Shown: positions 32,467 to 41,797 of the stretch, piece after piece
Layout of the letters: each line of letters opens with the position of its first letter
How positions within the stretch are numbered: position 1 is the first letter of the stretch
Assembly: GCF_016862955.1 (NCBI RefSeq)
Contig: NZ_BONY01000018.1
Coordinates: 88,284 to 152,283 of the forward strand
Reading direction: 5' to 3'
Length of the DNA: 64,000 nucleotides
Source: Rhizocola hellebori
GTDB taxonomy: Bacteria; Actinomycetota; Actinomycetes; Mycobacteriales; Micromonosporaceae
The notes under the pieces: generated by a model
The model's input: the letters and a program-made list of their open reading frames with translations, nothing else
The model's database searches: none
Told to the model about the DNA's origin: nothing
Made by a program: the position numbers and the translations under genes

Positions 32467-33414
32467 GTGATCGCACATCTCCGCTCCAAGACCATGGCCG
32501 TCGTCGCGTCGGTCGTGACACTTTCGCTGCTGGCCGCGTCGCCCTCGCCCGCGCAGGCCAAGTCGCGTCCTGAGCCTACGGACGGCCTGGTGGAGGTAAC
32601 CAGCTTCGGCCCGAACCCATCCGGCCTGCAGATGTTCCAGTACATTCCACAAAGCGTGCATCGGCACCCGGCTGTCGTGGTGGTTCTGCACTACTGCACC
32701 GGCTCGGGTCCGGCGATGTTCTCCGGCACCAGGTTCGCCGCGCTGGCCGACCTGCACGGGTTCATCGTGGTCTATCCGTCGGCGCCGCGAGAGGGACACT
32801 GCTTCGACGTCTCGTCCCCAGGCGCCTTGACCCACAACGGAAACAGCGATCCGGTGGGTATCGTCTCGATGGTCCGCTATGTGGTGAAGCGCCAAAACGG
32901 CGACACCAGAAGGGTATTCGTCACCGGCATGTCGTCTGGCGCCATGATGACCAACGTGCTCCTCGGCGACTACCCCGACGTCTTCCGCGCCGGATCGGCG
33001 ATGATGGGCGTGCCCTTCGCCTGCTTCGCCACGACCGACGGCTCCATGTGGAATAGCCAATGCGCCAATGGCGCTGTCGACAAGACCCCGCGGGAGTGGG
33101 GCGACCTTGCTCGCGGCGCCTTCCCGGGCTACCGCGGAGCTCGCCCGCGCATGCAACTGTGGCACGGCACACTGGACAACATCCTCTTCTACCCGAACTT
33201 CGGCGAAGAGATCGAGCAGTGGACCGATGTGCTGCACACGAGCCGCACGCCTACCTTCACGCTGCATCCGCGTCCTAATTGGACCCACACCGGATACGTG
33301 AGCCGTGGCCGGGTCCAGATCGATGCCTACAGCGTGGAAGGCGAGACCCACAACCTGGGATTCAACGTGCCGGAGTGGGCCGACATCGCAGTCGATTTCT
33401 TCGGCCTGGCCTGA
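32467..33414 (+). CDS. Secreted esterase, PHB-depolymerase/feruloyl-esterase type (CE1-like)
   Basis: A 315-residue alpha/beta hydrolase with a Sec signal peptide (to about residue 31, SPSPAQAKS). The oxyanion region is VVVVLHYCTGSG, the nucleophile is Ser156 in TGMSSGAMM, the acid is likely Asp237 in WHGTLDNIL and the base His295 in GETHNLG. This set is typical of the LpqC/poly(3-hydroxybutyrate) depolymerase and acetylxylan/feruloyl esterase group. It probably cleaves ester bonds in plant polymers or polyesters outside the cell. The GAGGAGTTAGCCC region lies just upstream of the GTG/ATG start area. Confidence 0.85.
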   Translation: MIAHLRSKTMAVVASVVTLSLLAASPSPAQAKSRPEPTDGLVEVTSFGPNPSGLQMFQYIPQSVHRHPAVVVVLHYCTGSGPAMFSGTRFAALADLHGFIVVYPSAPREGHCFDVSSPGALTHNGNSDPVGIVSMVRYVVKRQNGDTRRVFVTGMSSGAMMTNVLLGDYPDVFRAGSAMMGVPFACFATTDGSMWNSQCANGAVDKTPREWGDLARGAFPGYRGARPRMQLWHGTLDNILFYPNFGEEIEQWTDVLHTSRTPTFTLHPRPNWTHTGYVSRGRVQIDAYSVEGETHNLGFNVPEWADIAVDFFGLA

Positions 33415-33863
33415 CTCGGGGCAGGGGATTACTGCCAGATGATGCTGGAGCCGGAGACTGGCTAGTAGTTGATTCCGTGTGGACCCGCTGCCGGGCAGTC
33501 CGGCTGACCCTCTCGTTCATGGCTGTCCTGGCCGGGTCCTCGATCCCCACTGCCCCGGCAGCCGGGTCCGTGCCATCGCCGGGCGGATTCGATTCCCAGC
33601 TGCCCCTGTCACACGTACAGGTTCCTTCATGTGGTTTGGTATTTGGCTCGATTGTGCGAGAGGCCACGACAGTGGGCCACGTCGGTATCGGACACCGCGG
33701 GTGCAGAACGGCGATTTCATAGGCCACAGCGGCACATACAAATGGCCGATGAAGCCGCTATTCCAGCCGTTTGTATTCGAGTATTTCCTCTGTCGAGTGG
33801 AGTGCTTGCTCGACAGAGTGAATGATGGTTCGGAAGTGCTGTTACGCTCCATAGCATCCGGAC
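33415..33863. other. Intergenic region without a clear gene
   Basis: 449 bp between the esterase and a protease gene. A T-arm-like string GGATTCGATTCCC occurs near 33586 but no complete tRNA fold can be drawn. Short open frames in all phases lack ribosome binding sites. The promoter of the downstream protease probably lies near 33780-33860. Confidence 0.4.
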
Positions 33864-36299
33864 ATGACTAAACGAGCCTTGAGAGGCATACGGCTTGCCG
33901 CCGCCGTATTGCTTCTGGTGACCTCAGGCGTCGCGGCAAGCGGGGCGGTCGCCGTCCAGCCGTCTGATCCCGGCAACAACGCGAAGACTGCGGCGGGAAA
34001 CAAATTCCGCGCGGATCCGCCGAAGGTGGTTCCGAAGAAGCAGCAATACCACATTAGGCTGACGATCGGTCAAGGGTCGCAACTGCCCGTCGACATGACC
34101 GATGGCATCACCGCGATTACACGTATCACCGAAAAGCACCTCGACCCGCGCGCGCCGGAACTGAAGTTCACCCTCGACGACCAGCTGGGGCTGCGGCTGT
34201 CGGCACCGGTGGGCGTGGCGCCGAACACGTACATGCTGAGGATTCTTGGCGAAGGCTGCTATCAGAACCAATGCGGACTTTCGTTCAATACGAAAGCGAC
34301 GGTCACCGTCGTTCCGCCGACGCCGGCGCCAGCTGGGACAGAACATTTCTCTCAACCGTCGCAGGACCGCATCGATAACGCCGCGCCGTTGCCCGCAGGC
34401 GGCGCGACGTTGCGCGACGAACTGATCATCACCCTGGGCACTCCGGACGAGCCCGGCACACTAAGCCGCGCCGTCGAACTGGCTGCGCTCGTGGGGGCCA
34501 CTGTCACCGGAGGCATCGAGGCGCTCGGCGTCTATGAACTCCGGTGGGCCTCGCCGCAGGACCTCGCGGTGGCCAAGGCGTCGTTGGAAGGGCACTCCGA
34601 CGTCGCGGGTGTGAGCCGGACGACGGTCGGGCTCATCCAAAACAACGCGCTGCCACCCGGCGACTGGGATGACGACGGCAACGCAGCGACCTGGCCATTT
34701 ACTCAGATCCGAGCTCAGCAGGCGTGGGACACCACGACCGGCGGCCCATCGGTTTCGGTTGGCATCGTCGACTCCGGCGCGGTTTATAAGGACCACGAAG
34801 ACCTGAACGTCAGCCGGGTGCTATCCGGTTCCGCGGACCACCATGCCACCCATGTCGCCGGGCTCGTCTGCGCGCGGGACAACGGCCTCGGCCTGGTCGG
34901 CGTGTCGTGGGGCTGCCCAATCGTCAGCTCGGGTAGTGGTGGGCTGACGGACAAGGAAGTGCTTGAAGCCATGCGCAACGTGGCCAGGTCTGGCGTGCGT
35001 GTGATCAACGCCTCGTTGGGCTACGGCGCTCGCGGCCGGGCCAATCTCTGCTTGGCGTCAGACGAATCGCGGCAATACAACGAGGAGGCGCAGAACAACT
35101 CTGCGCCGTTCTGGCAGCTATTCAACGGGGCGGACGGCCGCAACATCATCTGGACCTTCGCGGCAGGCAACAACTGCGCCGACGGACCCCAAAGTCCATG
35201 GGGCGCGACCTGGTCGCTTCCCAATGTCATCACGGTCGCCGCGACCAACTCCGACGGCACGCTTGCCTCGTTCTCCAACTTCGGCCTGGGCGTCGAGGTT
35301 GCCGCTCCTGGCGGGGCGGGTGTCGGTATCAGTGGAGGTGATGCCGGCGTCTGGAGCACGAGTGTGGAATCCTGTTTCCTGTTTTTCAGCTGCGGCACTT
35401 ACAAGCAGGACATGGGTACTTCAATGGCCGCACCGGTCGTGGCCGGCGTCGCGGCCCTCGCCCAGTCGGCCAACCCGGACAAGAAGGCGGCCGACGTCGC
35501 CAGCTGCGTCCTGAACACGGCCGGGCGGACAGTGGGATCCGCGTCCAGCCGCAGCAGCCAACCGCAGCTCGACAACCGCACGCCGCGAATCACCTTCACC
35601 GGAACGGTTCCGATCGTCAACGCCGAGGCTGCGGTGCAATGCGTCAAGAACGGCACAGGACCCGCAAACGTGCTGATCGCCGGAGCAGGAGACCGTACCG
35701 GCAGCGGCAATGGCACCGACATCGGCGACCTTTCGGCGGCTCTGGTCCGGGCGGGGCACACCGTGTCAACATCTCAGACGCTTCCAGCCGACCTTTCTCC
35801 GTACCAACAAATCTGGTATATCGATACGAACGCGCTGACCGCCCAGGAATCCGATCGGCTTGCCGATTTCGTGGCATCGGGTGGTTCTGCTTACTTGACC
35901 GGAGAATGGGGCTGCTGCGCGGTTGACACATCCACGATCGCGTTGCTCAATCGCCTGACTACCAACACGGGCGGACACATCGCTCACGCCGGCAGTGCAC
36001 CGTTCAACTCGCTGACGGTCAACTCGGCCGCCCCTGGTGGGTTGGCGACGGATCCCCATGCGCTGTCGAGCATCACGGTAGCCAGCGCGGGCAGCCTGAG
36101 CGGTGTGCCGCAGGGCAACATCTTCGCGTACTCGTCAGATCCATCCACAGCGGCCTTCGCAGGCTGGGATCGCAGCAACGTTCAGGGTGGCGGACGTCTG
36201 GTCGTCGGGATGGACATCAACTGGTTCGCCGAGCAATACAGAGGATCGAACTGGGAGGACGTGGCCCAGAACATCGCCCGATTCCTCGCCCGACCTTGA
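33864..36299 (+). CDS. Secreted subtilisin-like serine protease (S8) with C-terminal extension
   Basis: An 811-residue secreted protease. Signal peptide at residues 1-31 (LAAAVLLLVTSGVAASGAVA). Residues 180-255 act as a propeptide-like domain (RDELIITLGTPDEPGTLSRA). The catalytic triad is Asp303 (VGIVDSGA), His327 (HHATHVAGL) and Ser520 (GTSMAAPVVAGVA), with oxyanion Asn near 436 (TFAAGNNC). After about residue 590 a non-catalytic domain follows (ANVLIAGAGDRTGSG, LADFVASGGSAYLTGEWG) resembling a ThuA/glutamine-amidotransferase-like fold, unusual for S8 enzymes. It probably degrades extracellular protein. Confidence 0.9.
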   Translation: MTKRALRGIRLAAAVLLLVTSGVAASGAVAVQPSDPGNNAKTAAGNKFRADPPKVVPKKQQYHIRLTIGQGSQLPVDMTDGITAITRITEKHLDPRAPELKFTLDDQLGLRLSAPVGVAPNTYMLRILGEGCYQNQCGLSFNTKATVTVVPPTPAPAGTEHFSQPSQDRIDNAAPLPAGGATLRDELIITLGTPDEPGTLSRAVELAALVGATVTGGIEALGVYELRWASPQDLAVAKASLEGHSDVAGVSRTTVGLIQNNALPPGDWDDDGNAATWPFTQIRAQQAWDTTTGGPSVSVGIVDSGAVYKDHEDLNVSRVLSGSADHHATHVAGLVCARDNGLGLVGVSWGCPIVSSGSGGLTDKEVLEAMRNVARSGVRVINASLGYGARGRANLCLASDESRQYNEEAQNNSAPFWQLFNGADGRNIIWTFAAGNNCADGPQSPWGATWSLPNVITVAATNSDGTLASFSNFGLGVEVAAPGGAGVGISGGDAGVWSTSVESCFLFFSCGTYKQDMGTSMAAPVVAGVAALAQSANPDKKAADVASCVLNTAGRTVGSASSRSSQPQLDNRTPRITFTGTVPIVNAEAAVQCVKNGTGPANVLIAGAGDRTGSGNGTDIGDLSAALVRAGHTVSTSQTLPADLSPYQQIWYIDTNALTAQESDRLADFVASGGSAYLTGEWGCCAVDTSTIALLNRLTTNTGGHIAHAGSAPFNSLTVNSAAPGGLATDPHALSSITVASAGSLSGVPQGNIFAYSSDPSTAAFAGWDRSNVQGGGRLVVGMDINWFAEQYRGSNWEDVAQNIARFLARP

Positions 36300-36301
36300 A
36301 A

Positions 36302-36625
36302 ATGAGGCGATGGTTGGCCTTGCTGTTGGCCGGCATACCACTGGTAGTCCTCACTTTCAGCCTCCTGGCTGGACGGAGGTGGGGCGAATCCGAGGTCCTC
36401 GGCGAGGTCCGCTCCGTCCGACCGCCCATCTGCACTCAGAATGTCAGCGGTGAACAATGCGGTGACGGCGTCATCACCATTCGCCGGGCCGGACACGACG
36501 AGGAATTCCGATATGACCCGGCAATCGGTGATGAGCTGTTGTCCCTGAACCACCCCGGGACTCAGGTTGCGATGACTGTCTCCTGTCGCAATGGCAGAGT
36601 CATTGCGGTACGAACTGTCGTCTAA
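36302..36625 (+). CDS. Small membrane-anchored protein of unknown function
   Basis: A 107-residue protein beginning two bases after the stop of the protease gene (36299), so probably cotranscribed. It has one N-terminal hydrophobic helix (LALLLAGIPLVVLTFSLLAG) and a small extracytoplasmic beta-rich domain with three Cys (PPICTQNVSGEQCGDG, VAMTVSCRNGRVIAV). An in-frame TTG at 36296 is possible but poorer. Function unknown. Confidence 0.65.
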   Translation: MRRWLALLLAGIPLVVLTFSLLAGRRWGESEVLGEVRSVRPPICTQNVSGEQCGDGVITIRRAGHDEEFRYDPAIGDELLSLNHPGTQVAMTVSCRNGRVIAVRTVV

Positions 36626-36627
36626 CA

Positions 36628-36665
36628 CCGCGTCGTAGGGCGGCCATGGTCGCCCTACGACGCGG
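36628..36665. terminator. Strong bidirectional terminator hairpin
   Basis: CCGCGTCGTAGGGCG (36628-36642) pairs perfectly with CGCCCTACGACGCGG (36651-36665): 15-bp stem and 8-base loop, placed between convergent genes ending at 36625 and 36756. Confidence 0.85.
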
Positions 36666-36755
36666 CGCCACGTGGAATCGAAGCTAACCCGCCACGGATT
36701 CCCCACCGGAAGGCGCCAACAAAGAGAAGGCCGCGGACGTCCGAAGACTCTTCGT

Positions 36756-37226
36756 CTAGCGATCTGGACAGTCGGCCTTGGTCCAGGTAGCGGTGAGATC
36801 GTTGCAGACAATGGTGACTGATCCGCCGAGGCAGACGATTTCGTGGCTGCAGCCGTCATTGTGGGGCAGGATCTCGTCTAGGAGTACTTCCTGCAATCCT
36901 TGTATATCGTGGTTTCCGGCCGGCGGGTGGATCACGGCTCGGCTGACGCCGCTGTACCGAATCGTCAGATCCTCCTCGTGCCGCCAGCAGTTGTGTCGTA
37001 GCTGAAATTCCAGCCACGCGTCGCCGTCGGTGTGCCCGGCGACCAACTTCTGCGGTTTGAGGTTTTTGACGAATCGCGTCGAGTGGAAGTCGTAATGCTG
37101 CGGGTCAGTAGCGAAGGCGCCAGCTCCGGCCGGTAGCGATCCCGCCAGCTGTGGCAGCTGGGCAATGTAATCCGTCGGGTCTATGCAATAGCCGTCGCTC
37201 GTGCGCTCTACCCTGATGTACCTCAC
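36756..37226 (-). CDS. Conserved-looking protein of unknown function
   Basis: A 156-residue protein starting at a GTG (37226). No signal peptide. It reads RYIRVERTSDGYCIDPTDYI at the start, then FVKNLKPQKLVAGHTDGDAW, and has five Cys, several in the C-terminal part (CSHEIVCLGGSVTIVCND). I do not recognise a family. It is isolated, with a terminator on its downstream side. Confidence 0.6.
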   Translation of the reverse strand: MRYIRVERTSDGYCIDPTDYIAQLPQLAGSLPAGAGAFATDPQHYDFHSTRFVKNLKPQKLVAGHTDGDAWLEFQLRHNCWRHEEDLTIRYSGVSRAVIHPPAGNHDIQGLQEVLLDEILPHNDGCSHEIVCLGGSVTIVCNDLTATWTKADCPDR

Positions 37227-37391
37227 CCGAGCTGCCTCTGCCTACCACACCATCGCACGCCGGGAGTGTGCCACAAGAGGCCATGGACAGGAAACCGAAT
37301 TGCCCGCGCAGCATTGATCTGTGGGCGACAAAGACGATGGCAGCATCGATGTTCCACTAAGCATCCTAATTAGACGGACTTGCATCGCAAT

Positions 37392-37426
37392 CAGGCGGTC
37401 GTCACCGGCGCAGTGACGACCGCCTG
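37392..37426. terminator. Terminator hairpin
   Basis: CAGGCGGTCGTCAC (37392-37405) pairs with GTGACGACCGCCTG (37413-37426), 14-bp perfect stem, 7-base loop, 13 bp beyond the stop of the secreted-protein gene on the minus strand. Confidence 0.85.
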
Positions 37427-37439
37427 GTCAGTCCAGGGG

Positions 37440-38108
37440 TCACACGACGGAGACCGGGCCGATGGTGACGTCCACGCGGGTGGTGAGGTCGTCGATCCAC
37501 ACGCTGGTGGAGCCGGAAAGCAGCGCCGATTGCAGCTGGACCTTGTAACCGCAAGGCGCCGTCTGGTTGTCGCACCTGGCCACGTACTCCTGCGCGAGGG
37601 TGTTGGCTTGCCAGTCAACGGCACCGCCGATGGCGGAGTCCCAGGCGTAGGAGTCGGGCCGTCCGGTGTTGTCCGGCCAGGGCAGCGGCAAGCCGTTGAT
37701 GAGGAACCGTCCGCCGCACCAGCCGCCTCCCCCCGCCGGGCCTTGGCAGTCCAGCTCCGCGACCGCAGTCAGGTCCACAAGCGCTTGCCGCCCGGGTGGC
37801 ACGGTGAAGAACAGGTCGCCGCACGCCACGTCGAACCAGACGTTCACCCCGAACGCGGCGTCGGTGTAGGTGAACGGAATGTTGCTCACCGTGCGGTACT
37901 TCTGCTCATCCGGGTTGAGCTGTTGAATGTGCAGGCACGAGTCCGGGGCAACGGCCCCGGGGGCGCTGATGGTGGTAGGCGCGTTGGTGGCCTGCGCGCC
38001 ACGGTTGTGACCGTCCGTGCCGGCGGCCGAGACGGTGGCCGGGGTGAGCGTGAAAAGCAATGCGGATAGACCCAGCACAAGCCCGCCTGCCTTGCGGTAC
38101 GCCTTCAT
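37440..38108 (-). CDS. Secreted protein of unknown function
   Basis: A 222-residue secreted protein; GAGGAGGGTTCG lies before the ATG at 38108. The signal peptide spans residues 1-28 (GLVLGLSALLFTLTPATVSA). The mature protein is beta-rich and has six or more Cys (DSCLHIQQL, DVACGDLFF, ELDCQGPAGGGGWCGG, ARCDNQTAPCGY), which probably form disulfides outside the cell. No family recognised. It is a single-gene unit ended by a strong hairpin. Confidence 0.7.
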   Translation of the reverse strand: MKAYRKAGGLVLGLSALLFTLTPATVSAAGTDGHNRGAQATNAPTTISAPGAVAPDSCLHIQQLNPDEQKYRTVSNIPFTYTDAAFGVNVWFDVACGDLFFTVPPGRQALVDLTAVAELDCQGPAGGGGWCGGRFLINGLPLPWPDNTGRPDSYAWDSAIGGAVDWQANTLAQEYVARCDNQTAPCGYKVQLQSALLSGSTSVWIDDLTTRVDVTIGPVSVV

Positions 38109-38306
38109 CGAACCCTCCTCGAAGACAGTCGTTCAAAGTGCTCCCCACTATCGGCCGGTACGGCGCGGCAGGCCCGCGATAGTGCGCATTGTTGAACACC
38201 GTTGAACACCTCACGGTTGGTGCCCGCCGCTGGCCACCTTGAACAGCCGAGCGGCCGACCGGGCGGCGGATCGCTGTGTTGTGCCGAGACTGCACCCTGG
38301 GATCAG

Positions 38307-40826
38307 CTACGGCGATGCCGGACGGACGCCCTCGTCGCGGACCAGTTTGGCGCGGACCTGGGCGGCGTTGGGGTGGTCGAGGTCGTCGAGGATGGTCAGG
38401 GCCTGTTGCCAGGCCTCATAAGCGGCGTGGGAGTTGCCGGTGGCGTGGTGAGTGTCGCCGAAGTGGGTGAGGATGGTGGCCTCGTTGTAGCGGTCGCCGA
38501 GGTCCTGGAACAAGGTGAGGGCTTTTTGGTAGCAGGTGAGGGCTTGGACGTGCTGGCCGAGGTGGTGGTGGGCGTGGCCGATGCTGTCCCAGGTGCCCGC
38601 CTGCCCGAACTGGTCGCCGAACTGCTCGAACAGGGTGAGGGCCTGCTGGCAGTAGGTGAGGGCCTGCTGGTGCTCGCCGAGCTGGGTGTAGTACCAGCCG
38701 ACCGAGTTGAGCGCGTCGGCCTGCCCGGTCTGGTGGTCGGCGGTCTGGTACAGCTGTAGTGCCTGCCGGGCGTGGTGTAAGGCCTGCGCCGGTTGCGCCC
38801 GCCGCTCCCAAAGCGTGGCCAAGCTGTGGTGGGTGTGGGCTTGCTGGGCCTGGTCACCGGTACCCGTAGCCAGGTCAAGGGCTTGGCGTAGCTCGTTGTA
38901 CGCGTCATCGAGGCGACCTAGCCGGGTGTAGGCGCCGGCGAGGCGGCGGCGGGTGCGAATCAGAATGGTGGGGTCGGCCAGCCGCTGCGCGGCGGCTATC
39001 GCTGTCTGCGCCGCGGCCAACAGGTCCTGCCAGTGCCCGCGCCGGTACAGGAAGACGTGCAGGAACCAGGCCAGCTGGCAGGTGTGGGTGTCGAAGCCGG
39101 TGGCCGCGGCGAGGTCGACGGTGGCTAACAGCACTCGATGCTCGGCGGTGAACCATTCCAGGGCCTGCGCAGGGTCGCCGACCTGTTCAGGGGTGACTCC
39201 GGCCCGGGGCGGGGCGAGCTGGAGCTGGTCACGGGTGGGGGCCAGCAGGCGGTCGGCGACGGACGCGGTGTTCAGGTAATGGTCGAGGATCCGGCCGGTC
39301 GCGGCGTGACGCTGCTGGTCGGTGTCGACGGTCTCGGCAAGGTGGGTGGCGTAGCCGTACAACAGGTCATGGAGGATGTACCGGCCGGGCCGATGCTCGG
39401 CGAGCAGGCTGGCAGTGGTCAGCTCGGCCAATAGGGGCCGCACATCGTCGGGCGCCAGGCCGGTGAGGCTACCCGCGGCAGGGGTGGTGATGTCCGGGCC
39501 GGAGTGCAGGCCTAGCAGGCGGAACAGCCGGGCCGCCGGTCGGGTCAGCGCCTGGTAGGACCAAGAGAACACCGCCCGCATGTCGGTGTGCGGGTCGTCG
39601 CCGGTGAGCGTCAGCCACCGTTGCCGGGCGTCGGCCAGCTCGTCGGCCAGCACCTGCAGCGCCACCCGGGGTCGGGCCGCGGCGCGCGCGGCGACCAGGG
39701 CCAACGCGATGGGAAGCCGGGCGCACCGGGCGATGATCTCGGCGACCGCGGCGGGCTCGGCCGCTACCCGGTCGGTGCCTAGGCGGCGGGCCAGCAGCTC
39801 GCGGGCTTCGCCCACCGACAGCAGATCCAGGTCGACCAACTGGGCGCCATCGGCGGCGACCAGGCCGGTGAGCTGGTTGCGGCTGGTGACCACCACAAGG
39901 CATCCGGCTGTGGCCGGTAAAAGCGGGCGGACCTGGGCGGAGTCGCGGGCGTTGTCCACCACGACCAGCATCCGCCGACCCGCCAACATGCTGCGGTACA
40001 ACGCCGCACGCGCGTCCACATCGGCCGGGATCTTCTCCGGCGGTACGTCCAGGGCGTCGAGGAAGCGGCGCACCGCCTCGGCTGGGGCGACCACCTGTCC
40101 GTCTGGGCCGAACCCGCGCAGGTCCATGTATAGCTGCCCGTCCGGGAAACGGTCGGCGACCCGGTGCGCCCAGTACACCGCCAGGGCAGTCTTGCCCACC
40201 CCGGCGGTGCCGCCGATCGCAGAAATCGCCACGGTTCCGACGGCCTTGGCGCGCCCGTTCAGGGTGGCCGGCTCACCGACACGACCAGCCAGATCCACCG
40301 CCGCCAGGGGCCGCTGTCGCGGCGTCATGATGGCGTCGCCCGACGGCTGATCCACCAGCCGGGTCAACGCGGCCAGCTCGGCCACCCGGCCGACAAAGTA
40401 TGCCGGCGCGGCCGGTAGCTGGCGGGGAACGCTGGTACCGGGCCGCGCGGCGTCAGGCCGGATGGGCGGGCGGCCTGGACGGCGCAGTTCGTCGATGCGG
40501 TCCCGGGCGGTGGCCAGCGCGCCCTGTTCGGCCGGGGTGGCGCCGAGCAGACCCACCAACGTGTCAAGCCGCTCGGGCGGCGGCAGCGTCCGGCCGGTCA
40601 GGTACTCCGCGATCGCCGTGTGCGACCAGCCGGTGCGTACGGCCAGCCCGCGGTAGCTCACCTTGCCGTTCGAACGGTGACGGGCATGCCGATGGCGAAG
40701 CGCGCGCAGCACCTCGGCGAGGTCATCCACCGTCCGGGCTCCCGCGGCGCGCATCTCAATCGAATCGCTCACCTGCACATCCTCCGAAACGCGGCGCCTT
40801 GTCACCAAACGCAAAATAGCATCCAT
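38307..40826 (-). CDS. Large NB-ARC/TPR transcriptional regulator with N-terminal HTH
   Basis: An 839-residue signal-transducing regulator. Residues 35-110 form a Cro/CI-like helix-turn-helix (VSYRGLAVRTGWSHTAIAEY). Residues about 195-460 are an NB-ARC ATPase with Walker A GGTAGVGKTALAV and Walker B RRMLVVVDNARDS, and a GLPLA-equivalent LPIALALVAAR. From about residue 590 onward come TPR units (ARQALQLYQTADHQTGQADA, YCQQALTLFEQFGDQ, YQKALTLFQDLGDRY). Such AfsR-related proteins respond to nucleotide or ligand binding and regulate development or secondary metabolism. It is too far from the RiPP operon to assign as its regulator. Confidence 0.85.
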   Translation of the reverse strand: MDAILRLVTRRRVSEDVQVSDSIEMRAAGARTVDDLAEVLRALRHRHARHRSNGKVSYRGLAVRTGWSHTAIAEYLTGRTLPPPERLDTLVGLLGATPAEQGALATARDRIDELRRPGRPPIRPDAARPGTSVPRQLPAAPAYFVGRVAELAALTRLVDQPSGDAIMTPRQRPLAAVDLAGRVGEPATLNGRAKAVGTVAISAIGGTAGVGKTALAVYWAHRVADRFPDGQLYMDLRGFGPDGQVVAPAEAVRRFLDALDVPPEKIPADVDARAALYRSMLAGRRMLVVVDNARDSAQVRPLLPATAGCLVVVTSRNQLTGLVAADGAQLVDLDLLSVGEARELLARRLGTDRVAAEPAAVAEIIARCARLPIALALVAARAAARPRVALQVLADELADARQRWLTLTGDDPHTDMRAVFSWSYQALTRPAARLFRLLGLHSGPDITTPAAGSLTGLAPDDVRPLLAELTTASLLAEHRPGRYILHDLLYGYATHLAETVDTDQQRHAATGRILDHYLNTASVADRLLAPTRDQLQLAPPRAGVTPEQVGDPAQALEWFTAEHRVLLATVDLAAATGFDTHTCQLAWFLHVFLYRRGHWQDLLAAAQTAIAAAQRLADPTILIRTRRRLAGAYTRLGRLDDAYNELRQALDLATGTGDQAQQAHTHHSLATLWERRAQPAQALHHARQALQLYQTADHQTGQADALNSVGWYYTQLGEHQQALTYCQQALTLFEQFGDQFGQAGTWDSIGHAHHHLGQHVQALTCYQKALTLFQDLGDRYNEATILTHFGDTHHATGNSHAAYEAWQQALTILDDLDHPNAAQVRAKLVRDEGVRPASP

Positions 40827-41080
40827 GATCGGCAGATGTCGATGTCAGCGGTGATCGCCGTCGTCGCGAGAATGCGTTCGGCAATGTACGCCGACGTTTG
40901 GAACCGCACCGCCGACAACGAATACCCGTCTAGCATCCGAGTCCAGCAGCGCGTACCAGCCTCGCATTTGTCCGATTCTGTTTGCGCGTTCGCGTATTTC
41001 ACGCAGCTGGCCGTCTCTTCAACCCCCGACCTCGTGACGAGTCCGGGTTACCCCCACGATCGAGCCGCCAAGGAGGCCCA

Positions 41081-41755
41081 ATGCGAATGTCCAAAAACCA
41101 CACCACAGGACTGGTGGAACTATTAGCAATCCCTGCCGATCACGGCCGGAGCCGTCGCGCCCGTTGGCGTCAGCGAGGCGGAACGGTTGCGGCGCTCGTA
41201 GGCCTCATCACGACGGTCCTCGTCGTGATCACACCTTCCGTGGCCAACGCAGGCGCCATCGTGGCGTGCCCGACGGACTATACGGACAGCAGGCTGGTCA
41301 AAGACAAAAGAGGCAACATCCCGTTCGGCTACGCTTTCGAGCTCTACCGCTACACCATCCTGTCGGCGACTCCGGTATTCGTCGTCAGTAACGGGAGGAT
41401 CCTCGAGAACGGATCTGACTCGCCATTCCAACAAACGGTGACCACGACAGCTTCGGTCACAGTGAAGGTCTCGGTGTCTGTCGGCGTCGAAGCCGGCGTC
41501 GTCGGCGTCTTCAAGTCATCGGTGAATAGCTCGATCGAGACAACCCGTACCAGCTCGATCCAGGTGAGCACAACAGTAACCGTGTTGCCGCACACCACGG
41601 TCATCGCCGAGTACGGAATCGATTCGTACCGCATCGAATTCGGCGCTTCCGTGTGGCGCACCCGCCCGGGCGGACTGTGCGAGGAATGGGGCTGGTACCC
41701 GCAGACCACAATGGCGCCGACCGTCTTTGAGAGGTGGCGCGTACGCAACGCCTGA
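41081..41755 (+). CDS. Secreted protein, possible aerolysin-like beta-pore former
   Basis: A 224-residue protein; AAGGAGGCCCA precedes the ATG at 41081. A basic region (RSRRARWRQRGG) and a hydrophobic helix (VAALVGLITTVLVVITPSVA) form an export signal. The centre has long alternating Ser/Thr-hydrophobic strands (VTTTASVTVKVSVSVGVEAG, SSIETTRTSSIQVSTTVTV), as in the amphipathic hairpin of aerolysin/ETX-MTX2-like pore-forming proteins, and then VLPHTTVIAEYGIDSYRIEF. The pore-former idea rests on pattern only. It lies 42 bp before another secreted-protein gene. Confidence 0.6.
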   Translation: MRMSKNHTTGLVELLAIPADHGRSRRARWRQRGGTVAALVGLITTVLVVITPSVANAGAIVACPTDYTDSRLVKDKRGNIPFGYAFELYRYTILSATPVFVVSNGRILENGSDSPFQQTVTTTASVTVKVSVSVGVEAGVVGVFKSSVNSSIETTRTSSIQVSTTVTVLPHTTVIAEYGIDSYRIEFGASVWRTRPGGLCEEWGWYPQTTMAPTVFERWRVRNA

Positions 41756-41797
41756 CCCCGAACAACCCGCCAGCGACGCACAAGAGAGGAGATCGAG

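Noticed and set aside
33570..33610. tRNA-like T-arm (GGATTCGATTCCC)
   Set aside because: No acceptor, D or anticodon arm can be placed around it.
38396..38960. Internal near-repeats in DNA
   Set aside because: Explained by TPR units in the NB-ARC/TPR regulator.
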